A stretch of DNA of 42,348 nt, from the NCBI GenBank assembly GCA_002840985.1, contig PHDM01000012.1:1-42348 (forward strand), in the 5' to 3' direction. Position numbers and translations under genes: made by a program. This DNA is from Bacteroidetes bacterium HGW-Bacteroidetes-17. Its GTDB lineage: Bacteria; Bacteroidota; Bacteroidia; Bacteroidales; GCA-2711565. The notes beneath the pieces were generated by a model. The model was not told the origin of the DNA. It did no database searches and was given only the letters and a program-made list of their open reading frames with translations. Of this stretch, positions 42,064 through 42,348 are shown one piece after another (position 1 is the stretch's first letter; the number at the start of each line of letters is the position of its first letter).

Positions 42064-42348
42064 CATTTGGTTTTTTTTGAAATTCAATTATTCAAGAATA
42101 ACAGCCATGAAATTTCCGTAAAAATAAAATTCTCTGGATTATGAGTGGTTTTTTGTTGTGATGACCAACCTACGGTTCACGCTATTCTTATTCTTCTCTT
42201 ATTCTTCTCGGAAAACTTCTCAATATAAACATAAATTCTAAAAAACAAAGCCCATAAAATGAATTATGAGCTTTAATTTTGTTGTCCGACCAGGGCTTCC
42301 CGACATCGCTTCGCTCGTCGGGATAAACTTCTCGCCATCATTTTTTTT
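42064..42348. other. Right-edge spacer with two hairpins, no gene seen
   Basis: From the rimP promoter to the window edge no open frame is convincing. AAAGCCCATAA / TTATGAGCTTT (42247-42274, one mismatch) flanked by A- and T-rich runs looks like a terminator. CCCGAC (42299-42304) / GTCGGG (42317-42322) is a GC-rich hairpin like those at 18709-18851. The window ends in a T run. Confidence 0.5.

Overview
The window looks like chromosomal DNA of a Bacteroidota bacterium, probably near Bacteroidales/Marinilabiliales. The evidence is the low GC content, Bacteroidota-type promoters (TTG, about 20 bases, TAnnTTTG), a DUF4271 protein next to hemD, an ECF sigma/anti-sigma-like/GIN-barrel trio, a long IF2, and dispersed GC-rich palindromes. 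No rRNA, tRNA or CRISPR array was seen. Most of the window is housekeeping; accessory DNA is concentrated between about 31.0 and 37.15 kb.

Layout. 0.2-4.2 kb (minus): DUF4271 membrane protein, hemD, rnpA, yidD and a CtpA-type S41 protease form one run behind a good promoter. 4.3-14.1 kb: adenylate kinase, then an acetate/acylation block holding a sirtuin, an ADP-forming acyl-CoA ligase fused to a GNAT domain, an OFA-family transporter, acetyl-CoA synthetase and acetate kinase, with a four-helix-bundle gene between inverted repeats. The two acyl-CoA-forming genes share an 18-bp palindrome upstream (TTGTTAA-N4-TTAACAA). 14.1-17.6 kb: a two-component system diverging from a secreted HExxH protein. 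17.8-22.2 kb: YebC, then a sigma factor, an anti-sigma-like protein and a GIN/beta-barrel protein. 22.4-31 kb: lepA, a tandem GAPDH pair whose first member has lost its catalytic cysteine and other active-site residues, a RelA/SpoT protein with an intact hydrolase but eroded synthetase motifs, a Fur-family regulator without one of the usual CxxC pairs, and purA. 31-37.15 kb: short tandem repeats, two AT-rich genes bracketed by attC-like structured palindromes, and a RAYT-type transposase flanked by a REPIN, a REP and two copies of a decayed gene fragment. 37.15-42 kb (minus): rimP-nusA-infB, with a terminator-like hairpin in the leader.

How the genes fit together. The sirtuin, the GNAT-fused ligase and Acs (with its acetylatable C-terminal lysine motif) are the parts of a reversible acetylation switch on acetate activation. 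AckA, Acs and the ADP-forming ligase offer three routes between acetate and acetyl-CoA. The strongest candidates for something undescribed are the GAPDH pseudoenzyme/enzyme operon, the shared operator, the attC-like cassette stretch and the RAYT/REPIN locus. All functional statements come from reading sequence motifs; no database search was run.
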